Below are positions 1 to 7,575 of a stretch of DNA of 25,427 nucleotides, one piece after another. Below the pieces are notes generated by a model. That model was not told the origin of the DNA and made no database searches. It saw only the letters and a program-made list of their open reading frames with translations. Source of the stretch: GCA-001735895 sp964651385 (lineage in GTDB: Bacteria > Pseudomonadota > Gammaproteobacteria > GCA-001735895); assembly GCA_964651385.1 (NCBI GenBank), contig CAZYYM010000049.1, positions 1 to 25,427 on the forward strand. The letters are read 5' to 3'. The translations under genes and the position numbers were made by a program. The first letter of the stretch is position 1. Each line of letters starts with the position of its first letter.

Positions 1-1
1 C

Positions 2-475
2 TCGGCGTTCACCTCGTCGGTCTGCCAGCTCCGACCACACAGCCGGGGTACTGTTACGATCAAGTCCCCGGATCCGTTGCAGGCGCCGGCGATGATGCCC
101 AATTATCTCTCCGACGAACGCGACTGCGAGGTCGCCGTCGGTGGTATTAAGGTTGCCCGACGGATTGCCGAAGCACCGTCGCTACGAAATTATGTCATCG
201 ATGAGTATGTACCGGGTCGGCGGTTTCAGACCGATGCAGAACTGCTCGAGGCCGCGCGTAATTACAGCCAGACAATCTACCATCCGACCAGCACCTGTAA
301 AATGGGGATTGATGCGGACGCGGTGGTCGATCCGGAGTTGCGTGTACACGGACTCGATGGATTGCGTGTGGTCGATGCCTCGATCATGCCGAAGATCGTA
401 TCTGGCAACACCAATGCGCCGACAATCATGATTGCTGAGAAAGCAGCCGACATGATTCTGGGTAAAAAGTGGTAG
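2..475 (+). CDS. GMC-family FAD-dependent alcohol dehydrogenase, C-terminal part (5' end outside window)
   Basis: The reading frame is open from base 2 with no start codon in a family-typical place, so this is the last 157 residues of a protein usually 530-560 residues long. It shows the GMC C-terminal domain: a 'QLRPHSRG' strand, then 'YHPTSTCKMG' with the presumed catalytic His encoded at 281-283, and 'SGNTNAPTIMIAEKAADMI' with the conserved Asn at 407-409 or 413-415. These are the His/Asn pair and FAD/substrate-closing segment of choline-dehydrogenase-like enzymes, which oxidise primary alcohols. The N-terminal FAD-binding GxGxxG is not visible. Because xsc lies downstream, a role as isethionate dehydrogenase (IseJ type, a GMC flavoprotein giving sulfoacetaldehyde) is attractive. 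Choline dehydrogenase or another alcohol oxidoreductase cannot be excluded. Family assignment is firm; substrate is inference. Confidence 0.9.
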   Translation, partial: SAFTSSVCQLRPHSRGTVTIKSPDPLQAPAMMPNYLSDERDCEVAVGGIKVARRIAEAPSLRNYVIDEYVPGRRFQTDAELLEAARNYSQTIYHPTSTCKMGIDADAVVDPELRVHGLDGLRVVDASIMPKIVSGNTNAPTIMIAEKAADMILGKKW

Positions 476-480
476 ATTGG

Positions 481-509
481 TTGTAATATTGGCAATAAAT
501 TTCTAAAAT
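481..509 (+). promoter_or_regulatory. candidate sigma70-type promoter upstream of the CaCA antiporter gene
   Basis: TTGTAA (481-486) and TAAAAT (504-509) are separated by 17 bases, matching the consensus at 4 of 6 and 5 of 6 positions. It lies in the 100-base gap between the GMC gene and the antiporter gene. If real, the antiporter could be transcribed independently of the GMC gene. The gap is AT-rich, so a chance match is quite possible. Confidence 0.3.
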
Positions 510-579
510 GAGACTATGAGTATCATTATAACAAACAAATGACTATCGGTTTTTCCAAGAAAAAGTGATGGGAACGGGA

Positions 580-1551
580 ATGTTGGTTTCTTTTGGCGCT
601 ATTCTGGCCGGTTTGGCTATATTGGTGTGGAGTGCCGATCGATTCGTCGATGGTGCTGCAGCCATTGCTCGACACATGGGTGTATCAACCCTGATAATTG
701 GTATTACGATTGTTGGGTTCGGCACTTCAGCACCCGAAATAGCCGTTTCAGTAATTGCATTACTGGAGGATGCACCAGGCCTTGCAGTTGGTAACGCAAT
801 CGGCTCGAATATTGCCAATATAGGTCTTATTCTTGGCGTTACGGCCCTAATTGCCCCATTTACTGTGTCGACTAACCTGATCCGCTCAGAGTACCCTTTA
901 CTTTTTGTTGCTACCGCTGTACTCGTATGGTGTTTATACGATTTGCAGCTTGATCGCTTTGATGGTTTTCTGTTACTTGGTTTACTGGTAGTAATCATGG
1001 GTTATATGATCCGTAGCCACCGCGGTACCAATCAGCAAGATAATAGCGAGGAAGGAGATGAACTGATGTCCAGCGGAACCGCCTGGTTCTGGGTTTTACT
1101 GGGTCTGGTACTATTGATAGGCAGTTCTCGTATGCTAGTTTGGGGTGCATCGAATATCGCGCATAGCCTGGGGGTTAGCGATCTGGTGATAGGCCTGACA
1201 ATCGTCGCGCTGGGCACCAGTTTGCCGGAGCTGGCTGCGTCGATTGCAAGTCTGAAAAAATCGATTGCTGATTTGGCAATTGGTAATGTCATTGGCTCGA
1301 ATCTGTTTAACAGTCTGGCGGTAGTGGGTATCCCGCCGTTAATTTACGGTTTCGAGGTTGATAGCGAGGCCTTGCATCGCGACGTGCCTGTTATGCTGGT
1401 GCTGACGCTGATGTTGTTTGCGATGTCATTCGGTAGAAATCAACGACTGAATACAATTGGTCGCTTTAAGGGCGCGGTGTTGTTCGTTTCCTTTGTGGCT
1501 TATCAGTGTTATCTCTATTTTGAAGTCGCGTCGGGTGAGTCATTGTTTTGA
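580..1551 (+). CDS. CaCA-family Na+(or H+)/Ca2+ antiporter (YrbG-like)
   Basis: Integral membrane cation antiporter of the inner membrane with the two inverted alpha repeats that define the family. Repeat alpha-1 has 'GFGTSAPE' (about residues 46-53) followed by 'GNAIGSNIANIGLILG'. Repeat alpha-2 has 'ALGTSLPELAAS' followed by 'GNVIGSNLFNSLAVVG'. The acidic residue in each GTSxPE motif is the expected ion ligand. Hydrophobic segments fill both halves, with a polar linker (HRGTNQQDNSEEGDE) in the middle. Codons GTG 565 and ATG 568 also open the frame. I prefer ATG 580 because it gives the family-typical start (hydrophobic helix ending in SADR near residue 20) and a length of 323 residues, close to E. 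coli YrbG at about 325. The family usually moves Ca2+ outward. It stands between a GMC dehydrogenase and xsc, which is not a familiar pairing; any link to sulfonate metabolism is unproven. Confidence 0.92.
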   Translation: MLVSFGAILAGLAILVWSADRFVDGAAAIARHMGVSTLIIGITIVGFGTSAPEIAVSVIALLEDAPGLAVGNAIGSNIANIGLILGVTALIAPFTVSTNLIRSEYPLLFVATAVLVWCLYDLQLDRFDGFLLLGLLVVIMGYMIRSHRGTNQQDNSEEGDELMSSGTAWFWVLLGLVLLIGSSRMLVWGASNIAHSLGVSDLVIGLTIVALGTSLPELAASIASLKKSIADLAIGNVIGSNLFNSLAVVGIPPLIYGFEVDSEALHRDVPVMLVLTLMLFAMSFGRNQRLNTIGRFKGAVLFVSFVAYQCYLYFEVASGESLF

Positions 1552-1637
1552 CTGCAACAGATCTGAGGCGTTAATTTTTTTAATTGTCTGGTGGATATAT
1601 TGATAGATTTGCGCTTGAATTTTATTTCAGGTAATTT

Positions 1638-1664
1638 AATTCATATATATGAGTTATATGAATT
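1638..1664. promoter_or_regulatory. inverted repeat upstream of xsc, candidate operator
   Basis: AATTCATATA (1638-1647) is followed after 7 bases by its exact reverse complement TATATGAATT (1655-1664). The same stretch can also be read as an 18-base palindrome with one mismatched pair (1638-1655), centred on CATATATATG. It lies about 75-100 bases before the xsc start, in a 185-base AT-rich gap, a suitable place for a transcription-factor dimer. No regulator gene for this cluster is visible in the window, so the binding protein is unknown. Confidence 0.4.
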
Positions 1665-1736
1665 TCCCGGGATTCGAAATCACAACCAATCGTTCTTTAG
1701 TTATTCACCGAAATTTTTAATATTGAGGACAACCCA

Positions 1737-3530
1737 ATGAAAATGACAACAGAAGAAGCCTTTATCAAGGTGCTGCAGATGCACGGCATTGAGCATGCCT
1801 TTGGTATTATCGGTTCGGCGATGATGCCGATTTCGGATTTATTCCCGGCAGCGGGTATTAAGTTCTGGGACTGTGCGCATGAATGTAGCGCCGGCATGAT
1901 CTCCGACGGTTATACGCGTGCCAGCGGCAAGATGTCGATGGCGATTGCGCAGAACGGCCCGGGCATTACCAATTTTGCGACTCCGATTATGACCGCCTTC
2001 TGGAACCATACGCCGTTGCTACTGGTGACCCCGCAGGCGGCGAATAAAACCATCGGTCAGGGTGGATTTCAGGAAGTCAAACAAATGGCCCTGTTTGAAG
2101 ACCTGGTGTGCTACCAGGAAGAAGTACGCGATCCGAGCCGAATGGCCGAAGTGCTGAACCGCGTGATAGACAATGCCTGGCGTGGTTCCGCGCCGGCGCA
2201 AATTAACATTCCCCGCGATTACTGGACGCAGGTCATCGACATTGATTTACCCCAGCAATCGGATTTGGAACGTTCATCGGGCGGCGCTGACGCTATTTCT
2301 AGAGCGGCCGACTTGCTGTCAAATGCTCAATTTCCGGTTATCCTGAACGGCGCAGGCGTTATCCTCAGTAATGGCATCAACGCTTCGGTAAAACTCGCCG
2401 AGCGGCTCGATTCTCCGGTGTGCTGTAACTATCAGCACAACGACGCCTTCCCTGGTTCACACTCGCTCGCTGCCGGTCCTTTGGGTTATAACGGTTCGAA
2501 AGCCGCTATGGAACTCATTGCCAAAGCTGACGTGGTGTTAGCTCTCGGTACTCGACTCAACCCATTCTCGACATTACCGGGTTATGGTATCGATTACTGG
2601 CCGAAGAATGCCAAAATCATCCAGGTCGATATCAATGCGAATCGTATTGGCCTGACGAAGAAGGTCGATGTCGCCATTCAGGGCGATGCACGTCTGGTTG
2701 CCGAACAGATACTCACCCGGCTCGAGGACGGCGCCGGTGATGCCGGACGCGAAGCCCGTCGCAGCTTGATCGCTGAAACCAAAGCCAGCTGGGTAGAAGA
2801 ACTCGCAGGGCTGGTTCACGAAGAGGACAATGACGAAGGCATTACCTGGAACGAAAGAGCCCGTGCGCGTGATCCACAGCGTATGTCGCCTCGCCAGGCC
2901 TGGCAGGCGATCATGGCGGCCATGCCAAAGGATGCCATGGTGTCATCCGACATTGGCAACAACTGTGCAATCGGTAACGCTTATCCGAGTTTCGAAGAAG
3001 GTCGTAAATATTTCCCTCCGGGACTGTTCGGGCCCTGCGGGTACGCGCTGCCTGCTATTCTCGGCGCCAAGATCGGTTGCCCCGATGCACCGGCGATCGG
3101 CTTTGCCGGTGATGGCGCCTTCGGAATTTCGATGAATGAAATGACCGCATGCGGTCGTAATGACTGGCCACCGATTACCATGGTCATCTTCCGCAATTAT
3201 CAATGGGGCGCGGAAAAGCGTAACACCACCTTGTGGTACAGCGATAACTTTGTCGGAACCGAACTGAACGTCGGTGTGAACTACGCTAAAGTCGCCGAAG
3301 CCTGTGGTGTGAAAGGTATCCAGGTCGACACGATGGAGCAGCTCACCAAAGTGTTGAAGACAGCGGTCGATGAGCAGATGAACAACAATACCACGACATT
3401 CATCGAAGTCGTCCTCAACCAGGAACTGGGCGAGCCTTTCCGTCGTGACGCGATGAAGACGCCTGTCGCTGTTGCTGGCGTAGATGCCGCAGATATGCAA
3501 CCACAACAGGGTGTGCCGAGTCATCGCTGA
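1737..3530 (+). CDS. xsc: sulfoacetaldehyde acetyltransferase (EC 2.3.3.15)
   Basis: Thiamine-diphosphate enzyme that converts sulfoacetaldehyde and phosphate to acetyl phosphate and sulfite, the desulfonating step for taurine, isethionate and many C3 sulfonates; cytoplasmic. The 597 residues run nearly colinear with known Xsc. Recognisable segments are 'GIIGSAMMPISDLFP', the catalytic Glu at about residue 49 (CAHEC), 'QNGPGITNF', 'QAANKTIGQGGFQEV', 'NYQHNDAFPGSH', and the TPP motif starting at GDG 458-460 and ending near N487 ('FRNYQWGAEKRN'). The C-terminal 'QELGEPFRRDAMK' is also typical of Xsc and not of acetolactate synthase. Translation starts at ATG 1737 with GAGGA about 8 bases upstream; ATG 1743 is possible. 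The tail after 'DMQPQQ' is a few residues longer than I expect. Next comes hpsN, 92 bases later on the same strand, so both probably belong to one operon. Acetyl phosphate would need Pta, which is not seen here. Confidence 0.97.
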   Translation: MKMTTEEAFIKVLQMHGIEHAFGIIGSAMMPISDLFPAAGIKFWDCAHECSAGMISDGYTRASGKMSMAIAQNGPGITNFATPIMTAFWNHTPLLLVTPQAANKTIGQGGFQEVKQMALFEDLVCYQEEVRDPSRMAEVLNRVIDNAWRGSAPAQINIPRDYWTQVIDIDLPQQSDLERSSGGADAISRAADLLSNAQFPVILNGAGVILSNGINASVKLAERLDSPVCCNYQHNDAFPGSHSLAAGPLGYNGSKAAMELIAKADVVLALGTRLNPFSTLPGYGIDYWPKNAKIIQVDINANRIGLTKKVDVAIQGDARLVAEQILTRLEDGAGDAGREARRSLIAETKASWVEELAGLVHEEDNDEGITWNERARARDPQRMSPRQAWQAIMAAMPKDAMVSSDIGNNCAIGNAYPSFEEGRKYFPPGLFGPCGYALPAILGAKIGCPDAPAIGFAGDGAFGISMNEMTACGRNDWPPITMVIFRNYQWGAEKRNTTLWYSDNFVGTELNVGVNYAKVAEACGVKGIQVDTMEQLTKVLKTAVDEQMNNNTTTFIEVVLNQELGEPFRRDAMKTPVAVAGVDAADMQPQQGVPSHR

Positions 3531-3622
3531 TCAGTATCGATAGTAAGTTTGAGGATAGCTGACTCCGCGCCATTTCGGAGGCAGCATTCCTTCAGTTGAG
3601 TCCAATTATTGAAGAGGTATTT

Positions 3623-4924
3623 ATGGCCATTGAGATTGTAAAAAAAGCCGCAAAAACTCCAGCTACTGGTGAAGATAATACGGCAAGAATCGTACATGAA
3701 ATGCTGCAGGCGATTGAATCCGGTGGTGAAAGCAAGGCGCGTGAATACGCGTTAAAACTCGATGGTTGGGATAAGGATATAATCGTCAGCCGCGAAGAAA
3801 TTGATGCCGCAAGCGCCTCGTTATCCCAACGAAGCAGAGATGACATCTGTTTTTCTCACAAGCGGGTGAAAGCCTTTGCAGAGGCCCAGCTTGCCAGTAT
3901 GGGTGAGTTTGAAACGGAACTATCGCCCGGTCTGTTTGCAGGTCAGCGCCTGATGCCGGTAAAAACTGCAGGTTGCTATGTGCCTGGCGGTCGATATGCG
4001 CATATTGCATCGGCGATTATGAGTATTACCACAGCTAAAGTCGCCGGGGTTGACCATGTCATTGCCTGTTCGCCGACCCATCGTGATCGTGGCGTGCATC
4101 CTGCCATTTTATACGCAGCAGACCTGGCCGGTGCCGATACCATTCTGTCAATGGGAGGCGTACAGGGCATTGCAGCAATGGCCTTCGGTTTATTTACTGG
4201 TCATGAAGCCGATATTCTGGTCGGACCTGGAAATCGTTTTGTCGCCGAAGCCAAACGAATACTATATGGCCGTGTGGGCATTGATTTATTTGCCGGACCG
4301 ACTGAGATTTTAGTCATAGCGGATGAAAATGCCGACCCTGAAATTGTTGCCTCGGATTTAGCCGGACAAGCCGAGCATGGCCTTGATTCACCCGCCTGGC
4401 TGGTATCAACCTCGATGGAACTGGCACAAAATACAATCGATTTAATGCCGAAGTATATCGAGCGGCTGGCCGAACCGAACCGTTCTACCGCCGAATCGGC
4501 CTGGCGAGATTATGGAGAAGTCGTTGTTGTCAATTCCAGAGAGGAAGCCGTTGCGGTCAGCGATCGATATGCTCCTGAACACCTTGAGGTACAGTGCCAT
4601 GACCTGGACTGGTGGTTGAAAAACCTGAGCAATTACGGTTCACTATTCCTGGGTGAGGAAACCACAGTTGCATACGGCGATAAATGTTCGGGAACTAATC
4701 ATATTTTGCCAACCAAAGGTGCCGCGCGTTATACCGGAGGACTCAGCGTCAGCAAGTTCATCAAGGTATTGACCTGGCAGCGAATGACCGAAGAATCGAA
4801 TCGCGATGTAGGCGCGGTAACTGCCAGGATTTCACGCTCCGAAGGCATGGAGGGTCATGCGCGTACCGGTGACGACCGACTCTACAAGTATTTTCCAGGC
4901 GAGGAGTTCGATCTCGGAATTTGA
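3623..4924 (+). CDS. hpsN: sulfopropanediol (DHPS) 3-dehydrogenase, histidinol-dehydrogenase fold
   Basis: Predicted to oxidise (R)-2,3-dihydroxypropane-1-sulfonate with NAD+ to (R)-sulfolactate, in the cytoplasm. The 433 residues form a HisD-type chain: 'AGCYVPGGRY' (116-125), 'GPGN' (201-204), 'GPTEI' (225-229), catalytic pair E319-H320 in 'APEHLE', and zinc ligands that align as Q249, H252 (GQAEHG), D353 (YGDKCSGTNH) and H412 (EGHARTG). The C-terminal region 'SVSKFIKVLTWQR' and the ending 'RTGDDRLYKYFPGEEFD' look like HpsN rather than biosynthetic HisD, as does its position after xsc with no his genes nearby. A TTG at 3596 opens the frame, but ATG 3623 has GAAGAGG just upstream and gives the usual 'MAIEIVKKA' start. 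True histidinol dehydrogenase, or a related diol/sulfonate enzyme, is the alternative. Confidence 0.86.
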   Translation: MAIEIVKKAAKTPATGEDNTARIVHEMLQAIESGGESKAREYALKLDGWDKDIIVSREEIDAASASLSQRSRDDICFSHKRVKAFAEAQLASMGEFETELSPGLFAGQRLMPVKTAGCYVPGGRYAHIASAIMSITTAKVAGVDHVIACSPTHRDRGVHPAILYAADLAGADTILSMGGVQGIAAMAFGLFTGHEADILVGPGNRFVAEAKRILYGRVGIDLFAGPTEILVIADENADPEIVASDLAGQAEHGLDSPAWLVSTSMELAQNTIDLMPKYIERLAEPNRSTAESAWRDYGEVVVVNSREEAVAVSDRYAPEHLEVQCHDLDWWLKNLSNYGSLFLGEETTVAYGDKCSGTNHILPTKGAARYTGGLSVSKFIKVLTWQRMTEESNRDVGAVTARISRSEGMEGHARTGDDRLYKYFPGEEFDLGI

Positions 4925-4926
4925 GA

Positions 4927-5706
4927 ATGTCGAATGGCTTGTTAGGGCAGTTTTCGCTTGATGGCCGCTGTTTTGTGGTCACGGGCGCGAGTTCCGGCAT
5001 TGGTCGCGCGATGGCAGGCTTTCTCGCAAGTGCAGGTGCGGCTTTAATTCTCGTCGCGCGCCGACAAAATGAACTGGAATCAGTCGCTGAAGTGATTCGT
5101 TCGACAGGTAGTCGGGCAGAAATCGTTGCCGCAGATTTATCTCAACGTGAATGTATTGCCGAAATAGCGGCTCAATGTAAGGCCAAATATCAAAACAGTA
5201 TTGTCGATGGCGTTATCAATGCAGCCGGTGTGAATTTACGCCAGGCAGTTGAGGAAATCACCCTCGATAGCTGGGATTTGACACTAAATCTCAACCTGGC
5301 GATTCCATTCTTTTTTACTCGCGAATTTGTCCCGGAAATGCAGACCCGGCAATATGGGCGTGTGATCAATATTGCGTCGTTACAGTCCAGTCGCGCTTTT
5401 CCCAACGGGCTGGCCTATGGTGCCTCCAAAGGCGGGGTTTGTCAGTTAACCCGCGCAATGGCTGAGGTCTGGTCAAAAGATAATATATGCTGCAATGCGA
5501 TTGCTCCCGGATTTTTCCCGACAGAATTGACGGCACCGGTTTTTGACAACGATAATAACCGGGGGTGGGCTGCAAAACAGACAACGATAGGCCGGAACGG
5601 GGCGCTCGAAGACCTGTCGGGTATAACAATTTTTTTTGCTTCAGACGCTTCGAGTTATATAACCGGCCAAACCTTACATATCGATGGCGGATTTACTGCT
5701 AAATAG
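4927..5706 (+). CDS. short-chain dehydrogenase/reductase (candidate DHPS 2-dehydrogenase)
   Basis: Classical SDR of 259 residues with a Rossmann fold. The nucleotide motif TGASSGIG is at residues 19-26, NAAG at 98-101, and the catalytic Ser151, Tyr164 and Lys168 are correctly spaced (S, then Y 13 later, then YxxxK). 'APGFFPTEL' and the C-terminal 'YITGQTLHIDGGF' complete the family pattern. It is probably cytoplasmic and NAD(P)-dependent. ATG 4927 begins two bases after the hpsN stop; an in-frame TTG at 4921 would even overlap that stop, so the two genes are translationally coupled. In known DHPS degraders hpsN is accompanied by two dehydrogenases (HpsO, HpsP) that isomerise DHPS through a 2-keto intermediate. 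This SDR and the next gene fit that pair, but which letter it deserves, and the substrate itself, are inference. Confidence 0.88.
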   Translation: MSNGLLGQFSLDGRCFVVTGASSGIGRAMAGFLASAGAALILVARRQNELESVAEVIRSTGSRAEIVAADLSQRECIAEIAAQCKAKYQNSIVDGVINAAGVNLRQAVEEITLDSWDLTLNLNLAIPFFFTREFVPEMQTRQYGRVINIASLQSSRAFPNGLAYGASKGGVCQLTRAMAEVWSKDNICCNAIAPGFFPTELTAPVFDNDNNRGWAAKQTTIGRNGALEDLSGITIFFASDASSYITGQTLHIDGGFTAK

Positions 5707-5727
5707 ACCCGGAGAAAGGAAAATCGC

Positions 5728-6717
5728 ATGAAAGCACTGGTATATACTGCGAATCAGGAAATGTCATTCCGTGATGAGCCCGATCCACAGGCCGAGCATG
5801 GCGATGCTTTAATTAAAATAGAATCCGTGGGTATTTGCGGATCAGATATGCACGCCTACCTCGGGCATGATGAACGCCGGGTGCCGCCACTCATTTTAGG
5901 CCACGAAGCCGTGGGGGAAATTCTCCAGGGTTCTAAACCCGGCCAACGGGTTCTTCTAAATCCGCTGATTACCTGCGGCGAATGTCATGAATGTCTCAGT
6001 GGGCGACAAAATCTCTGTTCGCATCGTGACCTGATCGGCATGTATCGCGCTGGCGCCTTTGCCGAGCAGATAGCTATTCCGGAACGCAATCTGATTCCAG
6101 TGCCTGATAGCATCTCCAGTGAAAAGGCCGCATTAACCGAACCGGGAGCGACCGGCTTGCATGCGGTGTTACTCGCAGAACGCGCTGCTTCGCGACCGGT
6201 CAGTGAATCGCGTGCCTTGGTAGTTGGCGCTGGTTCGGTAGGATTGCTAACAGCGCTTATATTGAAAGATAAAGGCGCCTCCAAAGTGGCTATCGCGGAA
6301 ACCAATCATCTTCGCCGTAAATCAGTGATACAACACACCGACTGCGATATATTTGACCCGATTGAAACACCCCCCGAAGCCGGTGAATACGACCTGGTAT
6401 TCGATGCAGTCGGCAGCGCCATAACACGGCAATCGAGTATAGCTTCGGTGCGTTCAGGCGGCGTCATCGTTCATATCGGTTTAATGGATAACAAAGGTGA
6501 TATGAACGTGCGTGCATTAACCCTGCGTGAAATAACCTTTATCGGTACCTATACTTATACGCCTGTCGATTTACGGGTAACACTGGAAAAACTCGCAAAT
6601 GGCGCGCTGGGCAGGTTGAACTGGATCGAACAGCGTCCATTAGCCGAGGGTGATATCGCTTTTTCGGAGCTGTATAAGGGGCAGTGTGCTGCTCCGAAGG
6701 TGGTTTTGCGGGTATAG
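5728..6717 (+). CDS. zinc-dependent medium-chain alcohol dehydrogenase (candidate DHPS 2-dehydrogenase partner)
   Basis: MDR-family NAD(P)-dependent dehydrogenase of 329 residues, slightly shorter than the usual 340-350. Catalytic zinc ligands are C37 (GICGSD), H59 and E60 (GHE); the structural zinc site is C83, C86, C89 and C97. The coenzyme motif GAGSVG is at residues 167-172, with 'FDAVGSA' later in the Rossmann domain. It resembles sorbitol/threonine dehydrogenase-like polyol oxidoreductases. A strong ribosome site (GGAGAAAGGA) precedes ATG 5728, 21 bases after the SDR stop, so it is likely the last gene of the xsc-hpsN transcript. By position it is the second of the two dehydrogenases that usually assist HpsN. 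A sugar or polyol alcohol as substrate remains possible. The next gene is convergent and only six bases away. Confidence 0.88.
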   Translation: MKALVYTANQEMSFRDEPDPQAEHGDALIKIESVGICGSDMHAYLGHDERRVPPLILGHEAVGEILQGSKPGQRVLLNPLITCGECHECLSGRQNLCSHRDLIGMYRAGAFAEQIAIPERNLIPVPDSISSEKAALTEPGATGLHAVLLAERAASRPVSESRALVVGAGSVGLLTALILKDKGASKVAIAETNHLRRKSVIQHTDCDIFDPIETPPEAGEYDLVFDAVGSAITRQSSIASVRSGGVIVHIGLMDNKGDMNVRALTLREITFIGTYTYTPVDLRVTLEKLANGALGRLNWIEQRPLAEGDIAFSELYKGQCAAPKVVLRV

Positions 6718-6723
6718 CTGTTT

Positions 6724-7557
6724 CTAAAATCGGCCCGATTGATAATCGGCAAAAGCCTGCTGCAATTCTTCCCGTGTATTCATCACGAACGGGCCGCCCC
6801 GAACGACCGTTTCCCCGAGCGGTTTTCCGGCTACCAGCAAAAACCTGACACCATGACTCGTACTACTGAGAGTCAATTGATCACCTTTGGCCAAAACAGC
6901 CAATTGGTCACATATCAACGGTGTTGAATCCAGCTTTAATGAACCTTTAATAACATAGACAAATGCATTATAGGTTTGTGGTAATGATTCGCTGAATGCC
7001 GTGTCAGCATCAAGTGTTACATCCAGGTATAGTGGGCAAGTTAAAGGTTGTTTCACCGGGCCTTTGGTACCCAGCGATGTTTCACCCGCGATGACACGAA
7101 CTTTGCTACCCGGTCTTTCTTCTAGCGGGATATCGGCAGCATCGTGCTCCTGATAGGCCGGCGCAGTCATTTTGTGCGATGCCGGCAGGTTAATCCAGAG
7201 CTGAAAACCCTCTAGCAGGCCGTCTTCCTGTTCGGGCATTTCTGAATGGACGATGCCTTTACCAGCGGTCATCCACTGAATTCCACCGGGCTCGATGACA
7301 CCCTCGTTACCAGCACTATCTTTATGACGCATACGACCGTCGAGCAGATAAGTGACCGTCTCAAATCCTCGATGCGGGTGGGTAGGAAACCCGGCGATGT
7401 AATCATCCGGGTTATTCGAACGGAAAGCATCGAGTAGTAGAAACGGGTCCAGGTCCATCAGTTTCGGTTGCCCGATGACTCGTAGCAGCTCAACGCCGGC
7501 GCCATCTGTCGCCGGCATGCCGGTAATTACCTGCTCGATCTTTCTTTGAATGCTCAT
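6724..7557 (-). CDS. pirin family protein
   Basis: Bicupin of the pirin family, 277 residues from ATG 7557. A TTG at 7566 is upstream in frame, but GGAGG lies 9 bases before ATG 7557, which decides the start. The N-terminal cupin shows the metal site in 'FPTHPHRGFETVTYLLDG' with 'RHKDS' and later 'GIVHSEMP' and 'EGFQLWINLP', giving the expected His/His/His/Glu ligands. The C-terminal cupin is more divergent ('YNAFVYVIKGSLKLD'). Some pirins have quercetin 2,3-dioxygenase activity; others act as redox-sensing regulators. It lies downstream of azoR and a DoxX gene on the same strand, with 18 bases between it and azoR, suggesting a single stress-response operon. The physiological substrate is unknown. 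Confidence 0.93.
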   Translation of the reverse strand: MSIQRKIEQVITGMPATDGAGVELLRVIGQPKLMDLDPFLLLDAFRSNNPDDYIAGFPTHPHRGFETVTYLLDGRMRHKDSAGNEGVIEPGGIQWMTAGKGIVHSEMPEQEDGLLEGFQLWINLPASHKMTAPAYQEHDAADIPLEERPGSKVRVIAGETSLGTKGPVKQPLTCPLYLDVTLDADTAFSESLPQTYNAFVYVIKGSLKLDSTPLICDQLAVLAKGDQLTLSSTSHGVRFLLVAGKPLGETVVRGGPFVMNTREELQQAFADYQSGRF

Positions 7558-7575
7558 AGGTTTCAACCTCCGGTT

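Noticed and set aside
543..998. Long reverse-strand open frame opposite the antiporter gene
   Set aside because: Shadow of the real coding strand; no family pattern or ribosome site. Similar antisense frames opposite xsc, argC, the kinase and the M23 gene were dropped for the same reason.
1737..3530. Acetolactate synthase or other TPP enzyme
   Set aside because: The Xsc-specific stretches (QNGPGITNF, NYQHNDAFPGSH, QELGEPFRRDAMK) and near full-length colinearity fit Xsc; no regulatory subunit gene is nearby.
3623..4924. Biosynthetic histidinol dehydrogenase (hisD)
   Set aside because: No his operon context, divergent C-terminal region, and direct linkage to xsc and two dehydrogenases favour HpsN; still listed as the main alternative.
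6732..6750. CCGAT/ATCGG hairpin near the end of the pirin gene as a terminator
   Set aside because: It lies inside the coding sequence, has five pairs and no proper T-run on either strand.
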